Position numbers and translations under genes: made by a program
Notes under the pieces: model-generated
What the model saw: only the letters and a program-made list of their open reading frames with translations
Told to the model about the DNA's origin: nothing
The model's database searches: none
From: Myxococcota bacterium
GTDB lineage: Bacteria; Myxococcota_A; UBA796; UBA2385
DNA length: 64,000 bases
Direction: 5' to 3'
Assembly: GCA_023150805.1 (NCBI GenBank)
Contig: JAKLKF010000014.1
Location: forward strand, 1 to 64,000
Part shown: positions 1 through 7,302 of the stretch, in pieces
Position numbering within the stretch: position 1 is the stretch's first letter
Layout: each line of letters starts with the position of its first letter

Positions 1-2
1 TC

Positions 3-1091
3 CTCCTCCTCTCCTGCACCGGCAAGGACCCCGGGCCGGACGGCGGCGACGGTGGCGCGGACGGCGGAACCGACAGCGGCACCACGCCTGCGACCTTCTA
101 CTCTCCCGACCTGTGTGACGAGTGGGGCTGCTACCTGCCCGATGTTCCACCCGCGCCCATCGGGATGGAGTTCGTGGCGGCCCCGGCCGGCACCTTCCTG
201 ATGGGCTCACCGGAGGATGAGCTCGGGCGCAACGACTACTCGGACATCGAGACCCAACACGAAGTCACCCTGACCCACGACTTCTGGATCGGTCAGTCGG
301 AGGTCACCGTTGCCCAGTTCCGGGCGGCGCTGGACTGGGTGTTCCCGACCACACTGGACTACAGCGAGGACCATCCAGCCATCGTGACCAATGAACACTG
401 CTACGGGGGAGATGCCCTGGTGCTCTTCACCGTCGCGATGTCCTTGGCCGAAGGTCTGGAGCCCTGCTACGAGTGCCTGGTGACCGAGTCCGCCGGAGCA
501 GTGGTCGACACCTATGTGAAGTGCCGGCCGGCCGGAGACCCCTATGCGTGCAATGGCTACCGCCTCCCGACCGAGGCGGAGTGGGAATACGCGGCCCGCG
601 CGGGGACCACCTCCGCATTGTCCAACGGTGCCGACATCGCGGCGCTTGCCGGTGGAAGTTGCAGCGAGGATGTGGTTCTCACCGACGGAACGATGCTCAG
701 CGAGCTTGCTTGGTACTGCGGGGCGCCCGGCTTTGCTGAGATCGAGCACTTCGACGAGACCACGGACTACGGATTGCTGCCTGCCAGGAGCCTGGCTGCC
801 AATGGGTGGGGCCTGCAGGGTATGCATGGGAATGCGGCAGAGCTCGTTCACGACGCATTCGAGGACTACGACGCGACTCCGGAGGTCGATCCACACGACT
901 GGGTAGAGAGAAGTGGCCACGAGCCCGTGCTCCGAGGCGGGCCGGCTATGCAGCCGGAGGAAGGCACCCGCTCCGCCGCTCGGCATCGTGGCTGGCTGGG
1001 CGGGGAGGTTGGTTTCTGCGAGGACGCTTCGCTGGCAGCCATGGCGGCCATGGGCCTCCGGGTCGCCCGAACGGCTCCGCAGAGCCCATGA
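3..1091 (+). CDS. SUMF1/FGE-sulfatase-domain lipoprotein, 5'-truncated by window edge
   Basis: The reading frame is open from the first bases of the window, so the gene starts upstream. The visible N-terminus is the end of a lipoprotein signal (LLLSC, Cys codon at 15-17) followed by a Gly/Asp tether (CTGKDPGPDGG). The body is a formylglycine-generating-enzyme-like fold: MEFVAAPAGTFLMGS opening, FWIGQSEVTVAQF, YRLPTEAEWEYAARAG, GMHGNAAELVHD, VLRGG and final GLRVAR. In this family such secreted members often act as binding or structural modules rather than sulfatase activators. Several Cys residues are present but I cannot assign the FGE copper-site pair. The product is probably an outer-membrane or periplasmic lipoprotein; its partner is unknown. 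Confidence 0.85.
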   Translation, partial: LLLSCTGKDPGPDGGDGGADGGTDSGTTPATFYSPDLCDEWGCYLPDVPPAPIGMEFVAAPAGTFLMGSPEDELGRNDYSDIETQHEVTLTHDFWIGQSEVTVAQFRAALDWVFPTTLDYSEDHPAIVTNEHCYGGDALVLFTVAMSLAEGLEPCYECLVTESAGAVVDTYVKCRPAGDPYACNGYRLPTEAEWEYAARAGTTSALSNGADIAALAGGSCSEDVVLTDGTMLSELAWYCGAPGFAEIEHFDETTDYGLLPARSLAANGWGLQGMHGNAAELVHDAFEDYDATPEVDPHDWVERSGHEPVLRGGPAMQPEEGTRSAARHRGWLGGEVGFCEDASLAAMAAMGLRVARTAPQSP

Positions 1092-1179
1092 CCCCACGCG
1101 AGGGACCTGACCCGGTGGCGAGGCGTGGAAGAGGTGCTGACTGGCCGCGGGAAGGCATGCGACGCGGTGCCCGATGCCC

Positions 1180-1974
1180 CTACCGCCGCAGGATGCGCTC
1201 GCTGCGCAGGCGCCAGGCGCCGTCGAAGGTGCTGCGCAGGGTCAGAAGCACGCCGGTCGTGGTGCCGATCGCCACGGCGCCGGCGATGAGGAACATGATC
1301 AGGACCTGGTAGCGGGCGGCCAGGCCCGGCGGTGTGCCGCCCAGGATCTGGCCGGTCATCATGCCGGGGATGCTGACCAGGCCGGCGACGCTCATGCTGT
1401 TGAGGATGGGCACCAGGCCGGTCTTGATCGCCTCGCGGGCGATGGGCCGACAGGCCTCCCACCAGGTCGCACCCCGGGCCAGCCGCAGCTCCACCTGCTC
1501 GCGGCCCTGGTCCAGGCCCTGCAGGGCCCGCTCGAAGCCCAGGCCGATGCCATTGAGCGAGTTGCCCAGGATCATGCCGAGCAGCGGCACCAGGTACTGC
1601 GGGCTCCACCAGGGCTGCACCCGCAGCACGCCGAGCTGCCCCAGGGCCAGCGACGCCACCGCGCCCAGCGTGATGGCCAGCAGGCTGTGCAGCAGCATGC
1701 CGCGGGTGCGGCGCTCGCCCCGGGCGGTGGCCTCGCGCGCGGCCAGCGCCAGCATCAGGGCGGCGATGCCCAGGACCAGGGCCGGGTGCGAGGTCGAGAA
1801 GACCGGGACCAGCACCAGGCCGAGCAGGCCGAGCTGCACGGTCGTGCGCAGCGCGGCCACCAGGACCCGCCGCCCCAGGCCCAGGTCCAGCCACAGGCTG
1901 ACCAGGCCGTGCGCCAGGAGCAGGCTGGCGGCCAGCAGCAGGTCGACCCAGCCGATCTCCACCGGGCCGGTCAT
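1180..1974 (-). CDS. fetB: FetB/YbbM-family ABC transporter permease
   Basis: A 264-residue, strongly hydrophobic protein with about seven predicted membrane segments. Family signatures are the stretch around GMILGNSLNGIGLGFERAL (residues about 135-155) and SVAGLVSIPGMMTGQILGG (about 195-215), both typical of the UPF0014/FetB permeases linked to iron homeostasis and metal export. Its ATG overlaps the stop of the upstream ATPase gene by 4 nt (ATGA), so the two are translationally coupled and form one inner-membrane transporter. The transported substrate (iron or another metal) is inferred from the family only. Confidence 0.88.
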   Translation of the reverse strand: MTGPVEIGWVDLLLAASLLLAHGLVSLWLDLGLGRRVLVAALRTTVQLGLLGLVLVPVFSTSHPALVLGIAALMLALAAREATARGERRTRGMLLHSLLAITLGAVASLALGQLGVLRVQPWWSPQYLVPLLGMILGNSLNGIGLGFERALQGLDQGREQVELRLARGATWWEACRPIAREAIKTGLVPILNSMSVAGLVSIPGMMTGQILGGTPPGLAARYQVLIMFLIAGAVAIGTTTGVLLTLRSTFDGAWRLRSERILRR

Positions 1975-2603
1975 GGGTGCTCCAGGACGGCGTCGGGACC
2001 CAGGCGCGCGGCCACGGCGGGATCGTGGCTCACCCAGACCGCGGTCCGGCCGGCGAGCAGGGCCTCGACCTGCAGGGCCGCCTCGGGGTCCAGGGCGCTG
2101 GTGGGCTCGTCCAGCAGCAGCACCTCGGGGCGACCGGCCAGGGCCAGGGCCAGGTGGGCGCGCTGGCGCTCGCCGCCGGACAGCTTGCTCCAGTCCCGGC
2201 GCCAGGCCGCGGCGTCCAGGCCCAGGGCTGCGGCGAGGGGCTCGGGCGGGTCCCAGGCGCCGCCGCGGTGGGCGCGGTAGCCGCGCAGCTCGGCCTCCAG
2301 CGCCGCCGGGCTGCCCGGCAGGATCGGCGCCCCCTGGGCCACCAGCGCCACCCGGCGCCGCCAGGTCGAGGGACCGACCGCGCGCAGGTCGCGGCCCTCC
2401 AGCAGCACCTGCCCGGCGTCGGGCCGCTGCAGCCCGGCCAGGCAGCGCAGCAGGGTGCTCTTGCCCGTCCCCGAGGCGCCCCGCAGCAGCAGGCGCTGGC
2501 CGGCCGCCAGGTCCAGGTCCCGGCCCTGGAACAAGGTCCGGCCCGCGAGCGCGAGGGTGAGCCCGCGGGCTTGGAGGAGGGGGGAGGAGAGGGTGTCAGG
2601 CAA
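1971..2603 (-). CDS. fetA: FetA/YbbL-family ABC transporter ATP-binding protein
   Basis: A compact 210-residue ABC ATPase with Walker A GASGTGKST (42-50), Q-loop Gln90, signature LSGGE (141-145), Walker B VLLLDE (161-166) and H-loop His193. It energises the FetB-type permease encoded immediately downstream. The only suitable start is a TTG at 2603, which lies inside the left arm of a perfect inverted repeat (2591-2651). An in-frame TAG four codons upstream (2613-2615) blocks any longer form. The palindrome may therefore have supplied or replaced the original start, and its hairpin in the mRNA could limit translation. Confidence 0.85.
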   Translation of the reverse strand: MPDTLSSPLLQARGLTLALAGRTLFQGRDLDLAAGQRLLLRGASGTGKSTLLRCLAGLQRPDAGQVLLEGRDLRAVGPSTWRRRVALVAQGAPILPGSPAALEAELRGYRAHRGGAWDPPEPLAAALGLDAAAWRRDWSKLSGGERQRAHLALALAGRPEVLLLDEPTSALDPEAALQVEALLAGRTAVWVSHDPAVAARLGPDAVLEHP

Positions 2604-2651
2604 TACGTTATGCTACCTGGAACAGGTAGCATAACGTATTGCCTGACACCC
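2591..2651. repeat. Perfect 29-bp inverted repeat with 3-nt loop
   Basis: The arm at 2591-2619 begins GGGTGTCAGGCAATACG and is matched without error by its reverse complement at 2623-2651, separated by GAA. The inner part is much more AT-rich than the surrounding DNA. It lies between divergent fetA and tatD and includes the fetA start codon. Size and the GTGTCAGGCA ends resemble REP/MITE-like palindromes of the kind mobilised by Y1 (RAYT) transposases. No transposase is in the window, so this assignment is inference. Confidence 0.9.
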
Positions 2652-2673
2652 ATCCCCCCGGACCCCGCTCCGT

Positions 2674-3516
2674 ATGACCGCTCCGCCGCCGCTGGTCGAC
2701 ATCGGGCTGAACCTGGCCCACCACCGCTTCGACAAGGACCGCGCCGCCGTGGTGGAGCGGGCCCGGGCCGCCGGCGTGGTGCACGCCGTGCTGACGGGGA
2801 CCACCGTCGAGGACAGCGCCGCCGTGCTGGGCCTGGCCGACGGCGCCTGGTCGCGGGCGACGGCGGGCGTGCACCCCCACCACGCCGAGACGCTGGACGA
2901 CGATGCCCTGGCCCGCCTGGAGGCGCTGTCGCGGGACCCCCGCTGCGCCGCCATCGGCGAGTGCGGGCTGGACTTCGAGCGGGACTTCTCGCCTCGCCCG
3001 GCCCAGGAGCGCGCCTTCGAGGCCCAGTGCGAGCTGGCCGCGCGGCGGGGCCTGCCCCTGTTCCTGCACCAGCGCGGCGCCTGGGAGCGCTTCGCGGCCA
3101 TCCTCTCGCCGTGGATGGACCGGGTGCCCGGCGCCGTCCTGCACTGCTTCACCGACGGGCCCGAGGTGGCGCGCGCCGCCCTGGACCTGGGCCTGCACCT
3201 GGGCATCACCGGCTGGGTCTGCGACGACCGCCGCGCCGACCCGCTGCGCGCGGCCCTGCCCGGGATCCCCCTGGACCGCCTGCTGGTCGAGACCGACGCG
3301 CCCTACCTGCCGCCCCGGGACCTGACGTCGGCCCCGCCGGGCCTGACCGTCGCGCTGCTCAAGTCCCGCAACGAGCCCGCCGTCCTGCCCCACGTGGCCG
3401 CCGCCGTCTCTCGGTGGTCGGGGCACCCGCTGCCGGCGCTGGCGACGACCTCGACCGCGACGGCGCGGCGCCTGTTCGGGCTACCCTCCCCCCCATGGCC
3501 CACGCCCTCCTCCTGA
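2674..3516 (+). CDS. tatD: TatD family 3'-5' DNA exonuclease / metal-dependent hydrolase
   Basis: A 280-residue TIM-barrel metal hydrolase. It matches the TatD subgroup closely: VDIGLNLAHHRF at the N-terminus, AGVHPHHAE, AIGECGLDFERDF (metal-binding Glu), LHCFTDG, ITGWVCDDRR and LLVETDAPYL followed by the RNEPAVLPHV segment typical of TatD proper. Family members are cytoplasmic 3'-5' exonucleases acting on single-stranded DNA or RNA in repair. The end overlaps the start of the next gene by 22 nt in another frame, suggesting cotranscription, although that gene also has its own -10 box. Confidence 0.9.
   Translation: MTAPPPLVDIGLNLAHHRFDKDRAAVVERARAAGVVHAVLTGTTVEDSAAVLGLADGAWSRATAGVHPHHAETLDDDALARLEALSRDPRCAAIGECGLDFERDFSPRPAQERAFEAQCELAARRGLPLFLHQRGAWERFAAILSPWMDRVPGAVLHCFTDGPEVARAALDLGLHLGITGWVCDDRRADPLRAALPGIPLDRLLVETDAPYLPPRDLTSAPPGLTVALLKSRNEPAVLPHVAAAVSRWSGHPLPALATTSTATARRLFGLPSPPWPTPSS
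3482..3487 (+). promoter_or_regulatory. Putative -10 box (TACCCT), leaderless spacing
   Basis: TACCCT fits the minimal TAnnnT -10 pattern and ends 7 nt before the ATG at 3495. Transcription from it would begin at or next to the start codon. No clear -35 element is seen, and the site lies inside the end of tatD. Confidence 0.35.
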
Positions 3517-5777
3517 CCCAGTGCCTCCAGCGCGACTTCGTCGGTCCGCTGGGTCCCCACGACCCCCTGCCCAACGCGCTGCACGTCGGCGCCCAGGAGG
3601 CCGCCCGCCTGCTCGGCGCCGACCCGGCCACCGGCCCGGTCGCCCAGCTCCTGCACTGGGCGCGCGCCCAGGACCCGGCCGCCCTGTCCATCCTGCACGT
3701 GCGGGACTGGCACGACGCCGCCGACCCCCGCCAGCAGGACCACCTGTCCCGCTTCGGCGAGCACTGCCTGCGCGGCACCGACGGCGCCCGGCTGGTGCTG
3801 GACCTGGACCAGGGGATGCGCGCGGGCGAGGCCACCGTGGACAGCCTGACGCTCAATGACCTCGACGGCACCGACCTGGCCGCCCGGATCGCGGCCCTGC
3901 CGCGCCCGCTGCGCGTGGCCGTCGTCGGCGTCTGGACCGAGGCCAAGGTCACCTTCCTGCTCTACGAGCTGGCCACCCGCCTGGGCCTGGCCGAGCTGGC
4001 CACCTGCTCGGCGCTCACGGCCAGCGCCTCGCGCAGCACGCACCTGGCCGCCCTGCAGCAGCTCCGCCGCATCCTGGGCGTGCACGTCTTCGACAGCGTG
4101 GGCGAGCTGTCGTCCTGGCTGCTGCCCGGCGGCAGCCCCATGCCCCTGCCGCCCCTGCCCCGCGGCCCCGTGCCCGACCTGGAGGGCGAGCTGCCCGACG
4201 AGGTGGACCGGCCGCTGGTGGGCGCCCTGTACCGGGAGGCGACCCGCCTGTCCCTGTCCAGCCTGGGCGGCGGCTTCTCCGGCGCGCGGGTCTTCCGCGT
4301 GCGCGCCTGGGACCCGCTGGGCCACGAGCTTGCGCCCACGGTGCTCAAGCTGGGGCCGCGCAGGCTGGTGGCCCAGGAGCGCGCCGCCTTCGAGCAGGTC
4401 GAGGGCATCCTGGGCAACGACGCGCCCGCGGTCCGCGGCTTCGTCGACCTGGGGGAGCGGGCCGGCCTGAAGTACAGCTTCGCCGCCATGGGCAGCGGGC
4501 CCGTGCGCACGCTCAAGGCGCTGTACGAAGACGGGCTGCCCGAGGCCGAGCTGGGCCGGCTGCTGGACCGGGTCTTCGACGGTGTGCTGGGCCGCTTCTC
4601 GGCCGCCGCCCGCTACGAGCGCCTGCCGCTGCTGTCGTACTACACCTTCGAGGCCCGCTGGCGGGACAGCGTCGCCCGCAAGGTGGCGGAGCTGGGGGTG
4701 GACCCGTCCGGGCCCATTGCGCTGCCGGGCGGGGGCAGCGTGCCCTCGCCGGTGACGATCTACGATCACGACCTCGACGCCCTGGACCGGGCGCTGGGCA
4801 CCCAGCGCTACGTCTCCTACGTCCACGGGGACCTGAACGGTGCCAACATCCTGCGCGACGGCCAGGGCAACGTCTGGCTGATCGACTTCGCCCACGCCCA
4901 CCGCGGGCACGTGATCCGAGACCTGGTGAAGCTGGAGAACGATCTCCTGTACCTGTTCACGCCGCTGTCGGACGAGGGCGAGCTGGCCCAGGCCGTGGCG
5001 CTCACCCAGGCCCTGCGCGCGGTGCGGGACCTCGCTGCCCCCCTGCCCGACCCCCCCGCCGCGGTCCGGGCCCCCGCCCTGCGCCGCGCCTGGGCCGTGC
5101 TCCAACGCCTGCGGGCCCGGGTCGCCGAGCGGGTGCGCGAGGATCGCGACCCGGCCCAGCTCTCGGTCGCCCTGCTGCGCTACGCCGCCCACACCATGAG
5201 CTTCGACGAGGCCAGCCCCCTGCAGCGCCGCTGGGCCCTGTACGCGGCGGGGGGCCACACCCAGGACGTGCTGGCCGCCGCGGCCCGCAACCGCCGCCTG
5301 CGGGTCGACTGGCTGCCGGACCTGGGCCTGGGCCTGACCCTGTGCCCCGGGCGCCGCGACCGGGAGCGCGACCTGGACCAGGATCTGTCCACCATCACCG
5401 AGCAGGCCCAGGCCCTGCTCTGCCTGCTGACCGAGGCCGAGCTGCACTGGGCGGGCGTGCCCGACCTGCTGCCGCGCGCCCGGGCTCGGGGCCTGGCGGT
5501 GTACCACCTGCCGATCCGCGACCAGGGCGTGCCGGAGGACCAGGCCCTGCGCCGGGCGCTGTCCTGGGTGGACGGTCAGCTCTCGGCCGGACAGCGCGTG
5601 GTCGTGCACTGCATGGGGGGGCTCGGCCGCAGCGGCCTGGTCGCCGCCTGCGCCCTGGTGGACAGAGGCCGGGGGGGCGACGAGGCGATCCGGGCGGTGC
5701 GCGCGGCCCGCGACCCGCGGGCGGTCGAGACCCGCGGGCAGGAGGACTTCGTGCGGGCCTGGGCCCCCTCGACCTGA
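3495..5777 (+). CDS. Three-domain fusion: isochorismatase-like / APH-type kinase / tyrosine phosphatase
   Basis: A 760-residue cytoplasmic protein. Residues 1-210 resemble the isochorismatase (cysteine hydrolase) fold but keep only CLQRDF where DxQxDF is usual, and EAKV (149-152) where the catalytic Cys is expected, so this part looks inactive. Residues about 235-560 form an aminoglycoside-phosphotransferase-like kinase: GGGFSGA loop (258-264), Lys285, HGDLNGANIL (444-453, catalytic Asp446) and DFA Asp464. Residues about 600-755 form a dual-specificity-type phosphatase with the P-loop HCMGGLGRSG (705-714, Cys706/Arg712) and a candidate acid Asp676. A kinase and phosphatase on one chain suggest reversible phosphorylation of a small molecule or protein. 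Start chosen at the first ATG matching the isochorismatase fold. Confidence 0.85.
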   Translation: MAHALLLTQCLQRDFVGPLGPHDPLPNALHVGAQEAARLLGADPATGPVAQLLHWARAQDPAALSILHVRDWHDAADPRQQDHLSRFGEHCLRGTDGARLVLDLDQGMRAGEATVDSLTLNDLDGTDLAARIAALPRPLRVAVVGVWTEAKVTFLLYELATRLGLAELATCSALTASASRSTHLAALQQLRRILGVHVFDSVGELSSWLLPGGSPMPLPPLPRGPVPDLEGELPDEVDRPLVGALYREATRLSLSSLGGGFSGARVFRVRAWDPLGHELAPTVLKLGPRRLVAQERAAFEQVEGILGNDAPAVRGFVDLGERAGLKYSFAAMGSGPVRTLKALYEDGLPEAELGRLLDRVFDGVLGRFSAAARYERLPLLSYYTFEARWRDSVARKVAELGVDPSGPIALPGGGSVPSPVTIYDHDLDALDRALGTQRYVSYVHGDLNGANILRDGQGNVWLIDFAHAHRGHVIRDLVKLENDLLYLFTPLSDEGELAQAVALTQALRAVRDLAAPLPDPPAAVRAPALRRAWAVLQRLRARVAERVREDRDPAQLSVALLRYAAHTMSFDEASPLQRRWALYAAGGHTQDVLAAAARNRRLRVDWLPDLGLGLTLCPGRRDRERDLDQDLSTITEQAQALLCLLTEAELHWAGVPDLLPRARARGLAVYHLPIRDQGVPEDQALRRALSWVDGQLSAGQRVVVHCMGGLGRSGLVAACALVDRGRGGDEAIRAVRAARDPRAVETRGQEDFVRAWAPST

Positions 5778-5788
5778 CCGTTGGGCCC

Positions 5789-6676
5789 CTACCTCCAGCG
5801 CTGCCAGTCCGGCCCGCCCCGGCCCCCCGGCGGCGCCGGCTCGTCGCGCAGCACCTCGCGCAGGTAGTGGGCGATCTCCCGCCCCTCGCCCCACTGCCGC
5901 GGGTAGCCCAGGCTGACCTCCTCGAAGCGGGTGCCGTCGCGCCAGTCGGTGGCCCGGACGTGCAGGTGGCCGGTGACGACGACGTCCAGGCGGAAGCGGG
6001 TGTGCCAGTCCTCGGTGCGGGTGGTGCCGCACCAGGGCCGGTAGCGGGGGACCTTGGGGATGCGGACCAGGTCGTCGCGCAGGGGCCAGTGGTTGACCAG
6101 GATGCGCTTCACGCCGGGCTCGTCGGGCAGGGTGGACAGCCGGGCCTCGGTCTGGGCGACCCGGGCGTGGCACCACTGTTCACGGGTGGCGTAGGGGTGG
6201 GGGTGCAGCAGGTCCTCGTCCCGGGCGCGGATGCCGTGCTCCCAGGCCCAGGCGGTGACCTGGTCGGCGGCGACCTCGGGCGGGCGGAAGCTGTAGTCGT
6301 ACAGGGTGAAGGTCGGCAGGATGCGCGCCGGCCCGCCCCGGCCGACGAACAGGGGGTAGGGGTCCTCGGGGGTGAGCACGCCGTAGGCCTGGCACAGCTC
6401 GACCAGGCGCGCGTAGCGGTCGGCGCCGCGGCCGTGGTCGGCCTGGGCCAGGTCCTCGCGGCACCACAGCTCGTGGTTGCCGGGGACCCAGATCACCCGG
6501 TCGAAGCGGGGGATCAGCAGGTCCCAGGCGAAGGCCAGGTCGGCCAGGCTGTCGCCCACGTCGCCGGCGCAGATGAGCCAGTCGGCGCCGTAGGAGGGCA
6601 GGCTGAGCAGGGCCTGCCGGTTGTGGCGGTGGGTGAGGTGCAGGTCGCTGATGGCGAGGAGGCGGCGCACCGGCAC
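5789..6676 (-). CDS. Metallophosphoesterase (calcineurin-like)
   Basis: A 295-residue binuclear-metal phosphoesterase. Motifs in order: ISDLHLTH (about 9-16), CAGDVGD (about 36-42), VPGNHELW (about 64-71), NHWPLRDD (about 195) and VVTGHLHVRATD (about 233-244). These are the five metal-ligand blocks of the family. Substrate is unknown; relatives hydrolyse phosphodiesters, nucleotides or phosphoproteins. It converges on the kinase/phosphatase fusion gene with only 11 nt between stops. A second in-frame GTG at 6670 has TACAGC exactly 6 nt upstream, so the protein may start two codons later. Confidence 0.85.
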   Translation of the reverse strand: MPVRRLLAISDLHLTHRHNRQALLSLPSYGADWLICAGDVGDSLADLAFAWDLLIPRFDRVIWVPGNHELWCREDLAQADHGRGADRYARLVELCQAYGVLTPEDPYPLFVGRGGPARILPTFTLYDYSFRPPEVAADQVTAWAWEHGIRARDEDLLHPHPYATREQWCHARVAQTEARLSTLPDEPGVKRILVNHWPLRDDLVRIPKVPRYRPWCGTTRTEDWHTRFRLDVVVTGHLHVRATDWRDGTRFEEVSLGYPRQWGEGREIAHYLREVLRDEPAPPGGRGGPDWQRWR

Positions 6677-6695
6677 GCTGTAGCCCGCCGGGGGC

Positions 6696-7268
6696 CTACT
6701 GGGGCGCCACCTGCTGCACGTAGGAGAGGAAGCGCTTGAGCGACTGCTCGGTCAGCTCGTCCTGGATGAAGCCGGGGATGGGGCGACCACTGTCCAGGCG
6801 CGCTTCGTACACGAAGAGGGTGCCGCCGTCGTCGGTCGGGTGCAGGGTCCACAGCCCCTCGGTCGCGGCGATGTCGTTGTCGCGCGTGGGGTCCAGCGTG
6901 AAGGTCATGCGGCCCTGCGCCAGGTCGTAGCGGCGGATGACGTTGTAGCGGACGTGGCCCAGGCCGACCTTGATCACGTAGCCCAGGCGCTGCTCGCGGA
7001 CGCCGTCGGGGCCGGTCTGGTCACTGTGCACGGTGAGCGTCTGGACGGTGCGGGTGCTGGCGCGCAGGTGGGCCGGGTCGCTGATGACCTGCCAGACCCG
7101 CGAGGGGGCCGCGTCGATCTCGACCAGGGCGCGGGCGGTGGCCGTGGCGGTGGGGGCGAGCATGACGATCTCGCCCGCGTCGAGTCGCGCCTGGGTGGCG
7201 GGGTCGACGGCGGGGCGCAGGGCGGGCGAGGCGGCCAGGGCAGCCGCCAGGAGCAGGAGGGGGAGCAC
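6696..7268 (-). CDS. Secreted SRPBCC (START-like) family protein
   Basis: A 190-residue protein with an N-terminal signal peptide (MLPLLLLAAALAASPA) and a START-like helix-grip fold: EIDAAPSRVWQVISDP near residue 50 is the classic first strand and helix of polyketide-cyclase/SRPBCC proteins, and the C-terminus carries the long helix QDELTEQSLKRFLSYVQQV. The family binds hydrophobic ligands; here export suggests a periplasmic lipid or sterol carrier. The metallophosphoesterase gene follows closely on the same strand. A TACACT box 6 nt upstream of the GTG predicts a leaderless message. Confidence 0.75.
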   Translation of the reverse strand: MLPLLLLAAALAASPALRPAVDPATQARLDAGEIVMLAPTATATARALVEIDAAPSRVWQVISDPAHLRASTRTVQTLTVHSDQTGPDGVREQRLGYVIKVGLGHVRYNVIRRYDLAQGRMTFTLDPTRDNDIAATEGLWTLHPTDDGGTLFVYEARLDSGRPIPGFIQDELTEQSLKRFLSYVQQVAPQ

Positions 7269-7274
7269 GGGCGC

Positions 7275-7280
7275 AGTGTA
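7275..7280 (-). promoter_or_regulatory. Putative -10 box (TACACT), leaderless spacing
   Basis: On the minus strand TACACT is followed by six bases and then the GTG of the SRPBCC gene at 7268. No convincing -35 hexamer is visible. Confidence 0.4.
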
Positions 7281-7302
7281 GCGGCCGGCGCGGCCCGCCG
7301 CG

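Noticed and set aside
3303-6176. A 957-codon minus-strand open frame over the triple-domain fusion
   Set aside because: No domain or start signal; the plus strand encodes intact kinase and phosphatase motifs.
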